The notes: generated from the sequence alone by a model not told the origin. 64,000 nucleotides of DNA from Acanthococcus lagerstroemiae (GCA_031841125.1 JAJSSI010000071.1:1-64000), one strand, 5' to 3'. Counted from the stretch's first letter, positions 56,147 to 63,442 are shown. A program made the numbers and translations.

Positions 56147-56454
56147 AGGGTAAAACATATCAATTACAAACAGCTTCTTCCCACTTCACCAGATTACAAA
56201 TCCACATGCGGCAAATATTGAGAAATAGGCGGCCGCTTATAAGACTTTGTTGACCGCATTGTGTTTAAATCTGAAAAAATTTTCGATTTTGTTTACAGGT
56301 ACTGTAGATGTCCGTGAAGAAATAAGTGTATGTCTCTAATGTGACTGGTTTTCGCTCTTGAATTTTGAAGCATTAATTCGCGGGTAAGTACAAATATTTT
56401 GGTCAAAATACTGAAAAGTAGAAAGCAGTAGCTGTCGTGTTGATAGCTGAATTG
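56147..56454. other. non-satellite flank; possible relic acceptor and donor sites
   Basis: The sequence changes abruptly to AT-rich unique DNA. A NotI octamer GCGGCCGC lies near 56,229-56,236. TTTTGTTTACAG|GT ends in an AG at 56,297-56,298 and resembles a splice acceptor. CGCGGGTAAGTAC near 56,379-56,391 resembles a donor. The roughly 80 bases between them have no convincing coding capacity. The TTTCGATTTTGTTT stretch resembles part of the modules at 57.27 and 57.51 kb. Short minus-strand open frames here show no recognisable domain. Confidence 0.4.
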
Positions 56455-57040
56455 AGAAGAAAATCTTGTTCAAGACATCTGTAATATCTAGATAATCTTT
56501 GATCAGAGGGATAAGTACTGAGCAATCGCCAAAGGGCCATGCTGCAACTGAACCATCAGTGCGGGATTTCACAGTTCGGATCCAGAATCGCCCCTAATTG
56601 AGTCACAAACGAGCAGTTGGAAGAAAATCTAGTTTCAAACAACATTGGCATTTTGATAATTTTTGTCAGAGGCCTAGGTCTGGAGCTAGCGGAAAAGTGG
56701 GATTTCTACATGCATTCCTTATATGGGTAGAAAACATGTGAAAAACTAAAATCCCTTCTAAATGAGCAACGGGCGAGCAGCATGTGTCATTTAGTAGAAA
56801 ATCTAGTTTCAAACAACTTTGGTGTCTTGATATTTTTTTTGTCAGACGCATAGGTAAGGAGCTGGTGGAAAAGTGCGATCTCTACATGCATTCCTTATGG
56901 GTGAAATACCAGGTGAAAAAATAAAATCCATGCTAAATGAGGAACAGGCAAGTGGTATGTGTCATATGTTAGAAAATCCAGTTCCAAACAAGTTTGGTGT
57001 CTTGATATTTTTTTGTCAGATCGATAGGTACTGAGCAATC
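56455..57040. repeat. four diverged tandem units of about 164-175 bp
   Basis: The phrase AGAAAATC plus a CAAAC- or CAAG-like stretch recurs with AAATCT or AAATCC at 56,461, 56,625, 56,799 and 56,974, giving spacings of 164, 174 and 175. Each is followed 30-45 bases later by a GTCAGA or ATCAGAGG motif (near 56,500, 56,668, 56,842 and 57,015) and a TAAGTACTGAG- or TAGGTAAGGAG-like stretch. The middle two also share CTACATGCATTCCTTAT and ATGTGTCAT. The copies are far more diverged than the main satellite and unrelated to it in sequence, though similar in period. No gene is evident. Confidence 0.75.
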
Positions 57041-57049
57041 GCTAATGTG

Positions 57050-57775
57050 CTTATAAGTTCGGCCGAGGTGTGGAACCAAACAGAAGGGTCGGACTGACAA
57101 AAATGTTCAACGTCCAATTTTTATATTTCATATACCAGTGGCCTCCAAACAATACAAGGTGAATTAAATTTCTCCCTAGGGATCCAATCTGTAATACAAG
57201 AGAGCTTCGACTCACTGTTCGCTGTTTGTCTGTCGTGTCAACATCTACCAGCCTCCACTGCTTTCCTGTTGGTAAGTACTATATTTTTCCGATTTTGTTT
57301 TTCCCCTTGCACTGGTACTTTGTCAAATAAAAAATAACAATTTTTAGACCTTAGACTGTTAAATTCCCCCCCCCCCCTCCCCGGTTCTGTTTGGATTTTC
57401 AAAATTTTCGATGATGCGACCATATAGTTCGGCCGAGGAGTGGGACTTTGAAAAAATTTTGAAATATTTTCCGAAAAATATTTCCTACCACTCCACTGCC
57501 ATCCTGTTGGTAATTACTTTTATTTTTCCGATTTTATTTTTTCCCCTTAACACTGGTACTTTGTCGAATTTAAATGTCCCCTCTGTCCTGTTTGGACTTT
57601 GAAAATTTATCGATGATGCGACCATAGAGTTCGGGCGAGGCATGGGACTTTGAAAAAATTTTGAAATATTTTCCGAAACATATTTCCTACCATCCAGATT
57701 TGGACTTTGAAAAGTGTCGGTGAACCGACCAGCCGAGCCGAAGGGTCGGACTGACAAAAATGTTCAAAGTTCAAT
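57050..57775. repeat. tandem modules of about 200-240 bp carrying a donor-like motif
   Basis: Two related modules contain CCTGTTGGTAA followed by TTTTTCCGATTTT, a T/C-rich tract, CACTGGTACTTTGTC, a CTGTTTGGA stretch and CGATGATGCGACCATA. CTGTTGGTAA starts at 57,266 and 57,504 (238 apart); GATGATGCGAC is at 57,410 and 57,612 (202 apart). The difference is indels, including a C-run near 57,366-57,379. GGGACTTTGAAAAAATTTTG with TTTTCCGAAA occurs twice, near 57,442 and 57,645. CAGAAGGGTCGGACTGAC-like sequence flanks the set at about 57,079 and 57,738. Short frames on both strands here are not supported as genes. Confidence 0.75.
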
Positions 57776-58023
57776 TTGTATATGTCGAATTTTCTATAGA
57801 ATAATTCAGAACTGAGCGAAATATTTACAAGTCATTGACATGCTATACCAACTCCGAAACTTTCGGAAGCTCCGGCTAATGTTGAAATATTTAGTAAATT
57901 TTTTTTTTCTAACATTGTTTAGACTGAAAATTCTCGGTGATAATTCTCTGTAGCCGTGTTGGGAAACTTTAATATTTCTTTTTAGAAGATTTATATGCTA
58001 TCAATTTTTTTTTCCCCTCACAG
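57272..58023 (+). other. candidate intron upstream of the zinc-finger ORF
   Basis: GTAAGTAC at 57,272 is a near-consensus splice donor preceded by TTG. At the other end, a tract of nine T and four C followed by TCACAG ends at 58,023, a strong acceptor, ten bases before the ATG at 58,033. A 752-bp intron between them would place the ATG just inside the next exon. The acceptor is convincing by eye. The donor is one of several similar ones (the copy at 57,510 reads GTAATT and is weaker), so the upstream end is uncertain. The interval contains no other recognised feature beyond the repeated modules. Confidence 0.4.
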
Positions 58024-58032
58024 CTGAATAAA

Positions 58033-58530
58033 ATGAGCGATTCAAGATTAGAGATTCCGCAGCACAGCTCGCGAGTGAAAAAATTGAAGACTTGCGAGTT
58101 GTGCAGTGACCATGATGTGTCATGTTCAACACCTCCATCAGGTTCTGTCGCTCTTATTCCGGCACAGCAGATGCAAGTAATGGAAGTTCCTACCACATCA
58201 TCAGGGCGGACAGAAGAGCCCAGTGCATCATCATGGGAGACAGCGTGGGTGGCAGAAGTATCCTGTTTCGACATAAGTGCTACAGTGGAGGAAGTGCAAA
58301 GGCCTTTATTTCGATGTCATTTCAGGGACTGCAATTATAAAGCAAATACATCAGTATTATTCGGTCGACACAAGAGAATGCACTACAGCTCCAAAAATCA
58401 AAAACAGTGCCGACATTGTAAAAAATATTTTGTTTCAAAAAGTACCTTGTTGTCACATCTACAGAACATGCATCCAGATATTATAAGCCGCAGAGAACTT
58501 CAGACTAGGGCTAATTTCAAGGAATCATAA
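58033..58530 (+). CDS. small protein with two C2H2 zinc fingers (complete small gene or terminal exon)
   Basis: This 165-residue frame ends in TAA. Residues 1-90 are Ser/Thr/Glu-rich and probably disordered, with a CELC pair at 21-24. Finger 1 has C95, C100, H113 and H117 (C-x4-C-x12-H-x3-H). Finger 2 has C126, C129, H142 and H147 (C-x2-C-x12-H-x4-H). Both zinc sites are complete and the linker is short, so nucleic-acid binding is the likely role; the target is unknown. The ATG has a favourable AAAATGA context and lies ten bases after a strong splice acceptor. The frame is open back to the acceptor (Leu-Asn-Lys before Met), and the first in-frame stop upstream is at 57,970 inside the presumed intron. 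It may therefore start at this Met with a spliced 5'UTR, or be the 3' exon of a longer gene, such as an alternative zinc-finger exon. Overlapping frames here are shadows. I cannot assign a family. Confidence 0.6.
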   Translation: MSDSRLEIPQHSSRVKKLKTCELCSDHDVSCSTPPSGSVALIPAQQMQVMEVPTTSSGRTEEPSASSWETAWVAEVSCFDISATVEEVQRPLFRCHFRDCNYKANTSVLFGRHKRMHYSSKNQKQCRHCKKYFVSKSTLLSHLQNMHPDIISRRELQTRANFKES

Positions 58531-58566
58531 AAAAAATGATGTGATGTGTCAAGGTTCAAATTTTTT

Positions 58567-58572
58567 ATTAAA
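58567..58572 (+). other. possible polyadenylation signal ATTAAA
   Basis: ATTAAA, the commonest variant of the AATAAA signal, lies 37 bases after the zinc-finger stop codon in AT-rich sequence. No strong GU-rich downstream element stands out. The motif is short and expected by chance in AT-rich DNA, so this rests mainly on position. Confidence 0.3.
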
Positions 58573-59066
58573 TAATTTATGTATCAATTTCTAATTAGTC
58601 ATAATGTGAAATGTAAGTTTATCTAATCCAAATTTTTTTGTCTATCAAAAATTTTTGAGGACTCAATAGTAGGACTGGTTTTTTCTGAGACTACTTTCTT
58701 CGATATGAGGTGTTCTCAATGAAATTTTTTCCAATTGCAGACAAGACTGAGAAATTTTGAATGAATTGAGTGGTAGAAAAATTTTTGTGGTCTGAATAAT
58801 TCAATCGTTTGTAATATCAGATAAATTTTTGGATATTTCTTTTTCTTATGCTTGGTTATTTTACCAACTTTTTGGGCGAAATTCGGTAAAAATCGTTCAG
58901 AGGTACAGCCTGAAATTTTTTTCAACTTTCACTAAACGCTGTTAGCGATACTAATGTACACAATACCTAGTTAATATTATCTACTTTCCCTAAAACAGTC
59001 CGTCAATGTTGACAATCACTAGTCATTGTCGACATTCACTGAATTATCACCTTTCACTGTGACATA
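58573..59066. other. AT-rich intergenic sequence, no gene recognised
   Basis: The stretch is AT-rich with many short A and T runs. Near 59,008-59,031 TTGACAATCACTAGTCATTGTCGAC has small inverted GACAAT/ATTGTC arms. A minus-strand open frame (58,716-58,925) is Lys/Phe-rich with no domain and is probably chance. Nothing else can be supported. Confidence 0.5.
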
Positions 59067-59256
59067 TACTATACATATATGTATATGTATGTACACAATA
59101 ATTTTGTGGCACGAAAATCTCAAAAACTGTTAGAGCAATCGATTCCAAATTTTGACATATTATGGAGCACTACTTGAAATTATGCAGCGAAAAGTTTGAA
59201 GATAATCGGTCGAGCCGTTTGTGAGTGTTCCTCAATTTAGGGACAGTATAAGAAAC
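59067..59256 (+). repeat. Helitron-like leader, copy A
   Basis: After a TATATG-type microsatellite, this sequence reads GGCACGAAAATCTCAAAAAC, then TTATGGAG, GAAGATAATCGGTCGAG and TTCCTCAATTTA. The same order is found at 61,494-61,697 with many substitutions. Sequence of the 'aaaatctcaaaaact' type after a TATA microsatellite is common at the start of dispersed insect repeats, from general memory. The pair shows that this is a repeat family and not single-copy sequence. Confidence 0.7.
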
Positions 59257-59465
59257 AGGAGGCGACTTACGTACTCAATGTTTTATTGGAATTTCATTTA
59301 TACGAAATCTAATTTAGATAGCCGCGTAGTTCTGTTGTATCATATAAATGTTTCGGCCTCACACGTTTCGGCCTTCAACATATCAATTTCAAATTTATAC
59401 AAACTTTAATTTTGATAGCCGTGTAGTTTTTTATTTTTATCTCTCTCCCCCTCCTGGAAAGACGC
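59257..59465. repeat. short duplicated AT-rich segment inside the candidate Helitron
   Basis: ATTTATACGAAATCTAATTT...GATAGCCGCGTAGTT (from about 59,297) is repeated about 96 bases later as ATTTATACAAACTTTAATTT...GATAGCCGTGTAGTT (from about 59,393). A smaller direct pair, GTTTCGGCC, lies near 59,350 and 59,366. No gene is recognised. Confidence 0.65.
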
Positions 59466-59529
59466 ACTGCGGGTTGCCTACCTGAAAATTAGAAAAATGG
59501 CAGGGGCAAGTACATAACTGTTCTAACAT

Positions 59530-60880
59530 AAAAGATCTCCAAGTTTTAAGACATAGGGGGTTCATGGTTAAGAAGGGAGCTCCTGAAGGGAGAGGAGGGC
59601 TCCTGTGAGGGCGTGGGCTGTGGACGGAGATGAAGGCCCTGGGTGGGGCACGAGTAAGAGGACCTGGTAGAGGAGAAAGTCCTTGGTGAGAGAGGGGAAC
59701 TCGGAGAGAAATGGCCCGTGGTGTGGGAGGGGCTGGTGGCGGGGTGGGGTCTTGAGGGGAGGGCTCTGTGGGAGAGGGGTGGTCATGGTTGTGAGAACTC
59801 CTGGGTGGATGGTCAAGGATTTTCAAAAGGGTTGGAGGGCCATAGTGAGGACAGGGACTCCGGAGGGAGATGAAGCCCAGAGGGTAGTGATGGGTGAGAG
59901 GTCCTCGTGGCGGAGGAAATCCTTGGTAGGAGAGAGTGGTCATTGAGAAAGGAGGAAGTAGTGGTGGGTGAGGATCCTAAAGGGGCATTAAAATTTTGGT
60001 GGATAAAGGCCTGGGGGTGTAAGAGGTACTTATGATAGGAGGGAGCTCCCAAAAGGGAGGAAAACCTTAGTGGTGGCGGGGACTGTAGAGGGAGTTAAAG
60101 GCCCCGATTGGGTTGGGGGTAATAGTGAGGAAGGGGTCCTGGTGGAGGAGAAAGTGCTTGGTGAGAGAGGCGACGGAGAAAGCGAATAAAGGCCATGCAT
60201 GATACAGAAGGTTCTGGTCCCAGGGAGGTGGTCTTGAGGGGAAGGTTTCTTGAGTGGGAGGAGTGGTGATGGAGGTGGAAGCTCCTGGTGAGGAGGCCGT
60301 AGGGTGATAGAGCCGCGGAAGGGAAGGCTGTGGAAAGGGAATAAGGCCACCATTGGGAGGGAGTAGAGACTGCGGATCGCCTACCCTGCTCCACTAATTG
60401 CTTATTTCTCCATGGGTAGCCTTCCTCTAGAAGGTGGTCCATGGTGGAGGGAGCTCCAGAATGGGAAGGAAATTCATGGGTGATGTGCCTCAGGAGGGGG
60501 ATAAAGGCCCTGGGTGGAATGAGGGGTAATGGTGAGTACGAGGTCCGGGTGGAGGAGGAAGTCCTTGGTGAGAGAGGTGGCGGGAAGGCGAATGAAGGCC
60601 ATGGTGCTGAAGGTTCTGGTCCCGGGCAGGTGGTCTTGACGGGAAGGGTTCTCGTGGGGGAGGGGTGGTCATGGTGGTGGAAGCTCCTGGTTGGAGGACC
60701 AGGGGATCTTCGTAGTAGTTGAGCGAGGAGGCCGTGGTGGTTGATCGAGGGCTGCGACTTTTGAGGTGAGACTGTGGAGGCGGAGAGTAACCATGGTCAA
60801 CGAGGGGGTCGTGGTGGTGGAGGATGAGGAGGACGCTCGTGATGAAGAGGAAGGGGGTTCATGGTGGAAGATTGAGAACC
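59530..60880. repeat. purine/G-rich degenerate minisatellite
   Basis: The + strand is strongly G+A-rich for over 1.3 kb. A long motif starting at GAGGAGAAAGTCCTTGGTGA (variants) begins near 59,662, 60,138 and 60,545, with a shorter related copy near 59,902. It continues to TGGTCTTGA and GGTGGTCATGG...CTCCTGG. A larger duplication of about 0.9 kb is suggested by CTGCGG..GCCTACC near 59,466 and 60,369. Minus-strand open frames here are Pro/Ser/His-rich and repeat an LSHQG..PPPGPLTHHYP-like phrase, but in shifted frames and without a domain. They are more likely by-products of the repeat than genes. Confidence 0.75.
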
Positions 60881-60991
60881 GCTGATAGAGGGGGAGCAAA
60901 AGAAGCACAAGGCAAACTTCAACTCAGGAACAAAAGTTTCAGACCAAACATCTGAAGATTGTTGCGGTTGGACGAGGCGCGAAGTGGCCAA

Positions 60992-61008
60992 GGGGCGAAG
61001 CCCCCTAG
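60992..61008 (+). other. terminal hairpin and CTAG end of the Helitron-like element
   Basis: GGGGC (60,992-60,996), loop GAA and GCCCC (61,000-61,004) form a five-pair G/C stem, immediately followed by CTAG (61,005-61,008) and T. Upstream, GGCGCGAAGTGGCC has a related look. The sequence after 61,008 turns abruptly into a TATAT tract, which is consistent with an element boundary. Confidence 0.55.
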
Positions 61009-61022
61009 TATATTATATATAT

Positions 61023-61448
61023 AAACGTAAAAAAAAAACATTGCACCCACCCCCATATCGACAGCTGTGACGGGTATAATACCTGACTTTTCTGTAGAAA
61101 AGTCGGTAATAGGGTCAACTGTTACAAATTTGGTACATTTTCTTGAAGTTGACAAATTGATTTGTGAGTAGAATCGATTAAAAATTTGCCAAAGTAGGGC
61201 CTAAACTTCATCAAGCAACTCGTTTTCTGATTATGGTATATGGGAAAATAAATACACGTACCGAAAATAGTCGGCAACTTCTCCCATTTCTTAATTTATG
61301 TTGTTGGTGGTCCCGTTTTACGAAATTGCTTCCTAAAAGCGAAACCCCATTAGGCAATTGATTTTACCGACTTTTCTACAGAAAAGTCAGGTATTATACC
61401 CGTCACAGCTGTCGATATGGGGGTGGGGGCAATGTTTTTTTTACGTTT
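61023..61448. mobile_element. 426-bp element with long (about 85-bp) terminal inverted repeats
   Basis: 61,023-61,109 is matched by the reverse complement of 61,364-61,448 with very few differences (an A-run of 10 versus 8, and one substitution in the C-rich part). Outer ends read AAACGTAAAA and TTTTACGTTT. Each arm contains GACTTTTCTGTAGAAAAGTC or its complement, itself a palindrome with 9-bp arms. The interior (61,110-61,363) is non-coding. It fits a non-autonomous foldback or MITE-type DNA element. No convincing target duplication is visible (TATATAT on the left, CAGAGTG on the right), so the superfamily is unassigned and the true ends may differ. Confidence 0.75.
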
Positions 61449-61493
61449 CAGAGTGTGTAGAATGCAACTGTAATGGTGGCTGAATTTCAGGTT

Positions 61494-61697
61494 TCCTTAT
61501 ATATATATGTATGTATGTATGATGTATGTATGTACGGACAAAATTTGTAGCACGAAAATCTCAAAAAGTAATGAATCAATTAATTCCAAAGTTTGGTATA
61601 TTATGGAGAAGTACCTGAAATTGTGCCCGTTGAGGTTTGATGATAATTGGTCGAGTCGTTCATGAGTTTTCCTCAATTTAAGGTCAGAATAAAGAGC
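61494..61697 (+). repeat. Helitron-like leader, copy B
   Basis: TCCTTATATATATATG starts the copy at 61,494; a TC start followed by a TATA tract would suit a Helitron 5' end. It aligns with copy A at 59,067: GTAGCACGAAAATCTCAAAAA, then TATTATGGAGAAGTACCTG, GATGATAATTGGTCGAG and TTTTCCTCAATTTA. A matching 3' hairpin-CTAG end was not found downstream in the window, so this may be a truncated element or a solo 5' end. Confidence 0.6.
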
Positions 61698-62112
61698 GCC
61701 CGTAGATGCCGAATTGACGACGCGGTGCGCTCCGTTTAGTTGGACCCGATACTGTAGGTATACTACAGGGTCACTCATAAGTCGCTCAATCGTCAGTGTT
61801 ACCACATTCCACCAAGTTTTGCTATCCATTTGTTTTGTTATCTTTGTACAATGTGATATACCTTTTCACCGACTTTACAAAGAAAAGGAGCTGTTTTCTT
61901 CTTTTCGTTCTTTTTTTCTCTCTCGTTTACTTCTTTTGATATTATATTTTTTTTATATAAGATTTCTTTTTGGGAGATATAAGTTTTGCTTTATTGTTAT
62001 ATCCACTCTCTTTTTTTTTTAATTTCTCCAGCGCTTTCATTATTCATTTGATTTCACAATAATTTTTCCCTTTTGTATTTAATTTGATTCTTAGACGTTC
62101 TTTTTGAACCTG
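61698..62112. other. T-rich sequence without a recognised gene
   Basis: Near 61,750 CTGTAGGTATACTACAG forms a small palindrome. From about 61,860 the + strand is strongly T-rich with TTCTTTT-type runs. Open frames on both strands here (61,497-61,829 minus and 61,714-62,022 plus) have no domain; the plus frame is Phe/Leu-rich because of the T runs. The origin of the stretch is unclear. Confidence 0.5.
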
Positions 62113-62292
62113 TTTAGCTGTTTTTTTCATTTCTAATACGATTTCATAATTTTTTTATTTTATTTTTTGCAGGGATGACAAACGAAACAATTTTTTTTCG
62201 TTTTGTTATTTTCAACATTTTCGGTTTTTCATGAGCGATTTTTCGTTTGGTTTTCCGTTTTGTTTACTTGAGACCGGTATTCACTCGTTTTG

Positions 62293-62300
62293 TTTCTAAC
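62293..62300. repeat. left target-site duplication TTTCTAAC
   Basis: TTTCTAAC immediately precedes the CAGGGCTGG end of the inner hAT element and is repeated exactly after its right end. Confidence 0.88.
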
Positions 62301-62729
62301 CAGGGCTGGCAAACGAAATCTTTTTTTAGGCTTTTTCGTTTCGTTTTTCGTTTTTCGATACTTCAAATGTTTTTTTCCGTTTCATTTTTCGGCTTTTCAA
62401 TATCCCAATTTTTTTCCCCGTTTCGTTTTTCGTTTACCGTTTCTTCATTTTTGCCCAACATTTTCCGTTATTCCGTTACCATTACGCTGGATTTACACCA
62501 AAGTTATAAGCATAATGCTAGTGACAAGTACGTTACAGTTAAAATATGAAGGTAGAATTAACAAGTATGCTTATAACTTTGGTGTTGATCCACCATATCA
62601 TTATCATTTGTCGAACCTAGAAATAATCGCGACTTTTTCGTTTCGTTTTTCGTTTACCGTTTCTTCATTTTTGCCCCAAAATTTTCCGTTATTCTGTTAT
62701 TTCGTTTTCGTTACCGTTTGCCAGCCCCG
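62301..62729. mobile_element. hAT-like non-autonomous element (inner, 429 bp) with 8-bp target duplication
   Basis: The left end CAGGGCTGGCAAACG and the reverse complement of the right end, CGGGGCTGGCAAACG, match at 14 of 15. The element is flanked by perfect octamers TTTCTAAC at 62,293-62,300 and 62,730-62,737; 8-bp duplications are the hallmark of hAT transposition. It is inserted in the first copy of a tandem duplication, and the uninterrupted second copy reads TGTTTATAACGAAAC at that place, which confirms the insertion. Inside, a segment of about 57 bp (62,421-62,477) recurs at 62,641-62,697, and a 20-bp inverted repeat lies between the two. There is no coding capacity. Confidence 0.88.
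62495..62585. repeat. perfect 20-bp inverted repeat inside the inner hAT element
   Basis: ACACCAAAGTTATAAGCATA (62,495-62,514) and its exact reverse complement (62,566-62,585) enclose a 51-base spacer. Similarity continues imperfectly outward (GGATTT against GATCC). It could be a cruciform-forming sequence, a hairpin RNA, or a smaller insertion inside the hAT element. Confidence 0.9.
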
Positions 62730-62737
62730 TTTCTAAC
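62730..62737. repeat. right target-site duplication TTTCTAAC
   Basis: Exact second copy of the octamer, directly after the GCCAGCCCCG end of the inner hAT element. Confidence 0.88.
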
Positions 62738-63204
62738 AAAACTAAACCATTTCGTTATCATTTCGATGTCATTGAGTACAATATAGATATTATTTCAAAG
62801 GATTAATGATTCTCATGCGTTTCAGAAACTGACGTAATTTTAATTTAGCTGTTTTTTTCATTTCTAATACGATTTCATAATTTTTTGTGTTTTTTCTTGC
62901 AAGGACGGCAAACGAAACAGTTTTTTTCGTTTTGTTAAATCGTTTCGTTATTTTCAACATTTTCGGTTTTTCATGAGCGATTTTTCGTTTGGTTTTCCGT
63001 TTCGTTTATTTCAGACCGGTGTTCATTCGTTTTGTTTATAACGAAACTGAATCATTTCGTTATCATTTCGTTTTTTGTTTTTTTTTCATGTCTTTGGGTA
63101 CAATACAGATATTAGTTCAAAGGATTCATTATTCCCCAGCGTTTCAGAAACTGATGTAATTTTAATTTTCATTCATAGTATCTTTCATTTTTTGTACTTT
63201 TCAG

Positions 63205-63217
63205 TCACGATTCGTGA
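63205..63217. repeat. short perfect palindrome TCACGATTCGTGA
   Basis: Six-base arms TCACGA and TCGTGA flank a single T. It lies in AT-rich sequence inside the outer hAT-like region. It is short enough to be chance. Confidence 0.5.
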
Positions 63218-63442
63218 AAAACAGTAATAAGGTTCACAATTATTAATTTTAATTTATTATATGATAAAAAGTAAAAACGTTGGAAATTCTCTATGATTAA
63301 GTTTAGTTTTTTCGTTACGTTTTTCTTTTGCTCCATTTTTCATTTTGTTTTTTGCTACATTTTCATTTCGTTTTGTTATTTCGTTTCAATATTTTAGACA
63401 AAAATCAATCGTTATTTCGTTTCGTTTCGTTTGCCAACCCTG

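Larger units (their letters stand above)
59067..61008 (+). mobile_element. candidate non-autonomous Helitron-like element
   Basis: The right end is GGGGC-GAA-GCCCC followed by CTAG and then T (60,992-61,009). A short hairpin next to a CTRR end before T is typical of Helitrons, although the hairpin usually sits several bases further in. The left part starts with an ATACATATATGTATATGTATG tract and a leader (59,067-59,256) that recurs at 61,494-61,697. The body is a minisatellite and contains no Rep/helicase frame, so the element would be non-autonomous. The exact 5' TC terminus is not clear. No target duplication is expected for a Helitron. It could instead be an unrelated composite repeat. Confidence 0.5.
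62113..63158. repeat. two-copy tandem duplication, first copy interrupted by a hAT element
   Basis: The first copy (62,113-62,843) and second copy (62,844 to about 63,158) share, in order: TTTAGCTGTTTTTTTCATTT, CTAATACGATTTCATAATTT, GACAAACGAAAC or GGCAAACGAAAC, TTTTCGGTTTTTCATGAGCG, AGACCGGT, TCGTTTTGTTT, TTTCGTTATCATTTCG, GTACAATA.AGATATTA and GTTTCAGAAACTGA.GTAATT. Their starts are 731 apart; removing the 437 bases of the insertion and one target copy leaves a unit of about 294 bp. The second copy has no insertion, so duplication preceded it or the insertion entered one copy only. Confidence 0.8.
62170..63442. mobile_element. hAT-like non-autonomous element (outer), with nested insertion
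   Basis: The left end CAGGGATGACAAACGAAAC at 62,170 and the reverse complement of the right end at 63,442, CAGGGTTGGCAAACGAAAC, match at 17 of 19 positions. CAGGG starts are characteristic of hAT superfamily ends. The flanking octamers ATTTTTTG and CTTTTTTT match at only 6 of 8 T-rich positions, so a target duplication is not proven. A third end-like sequence, CAAGGACGGCAAACGAAAC at 62,900, lies in the second tandem copy, so the real element could be 62,900-63,442. The body is CGTTTT-rich on the + strand and has no transposase; the Phe-rich open frames are not coding. Confidence 0.55.

Noticed and set aside
56071..56253. Open frame running from the last satellite monomer into the flank
   Set aside because: It fuses repeat sequence to unrelated flank and ends by chance; nothing suggests selection on it.
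57969..58340. Frames overlapping the zinc-finger exon on both strands
   Set aside because: They are shadows of the 58,033-58,530 frame, which alone shows complete zinc-binding motifs.
58716..58925. Minus-strand 69-residue frame after the zinc-finger gene
   Set aside because: Lys/Phe-rich composition follows from AT-rich DNA; no motif or gene signal is visible.
59437..60991. Overlapping Pro-rich minus-strand ORFs as real genes
   Set aside because: They overlap each other in different frames, lie in a degenerate minisatellite and lack a domain, signal peptide or splice signals that I can support.
61714..62022. Plus-strand Phe/Leu-rich frame that looks like membrane segments
   Set aside because: The hydrophobic stretch comes from T-rich runs (TTCTTTT and similar) and has no start context, domain or continuation.
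62247..62736. Phe/Arg-rich open frames over the T-rich hAT region
   Set aside because: They are translations of CGTTTT-rich low-complexity sequence and cross hAT element ends and a target duplication; no domain is present.
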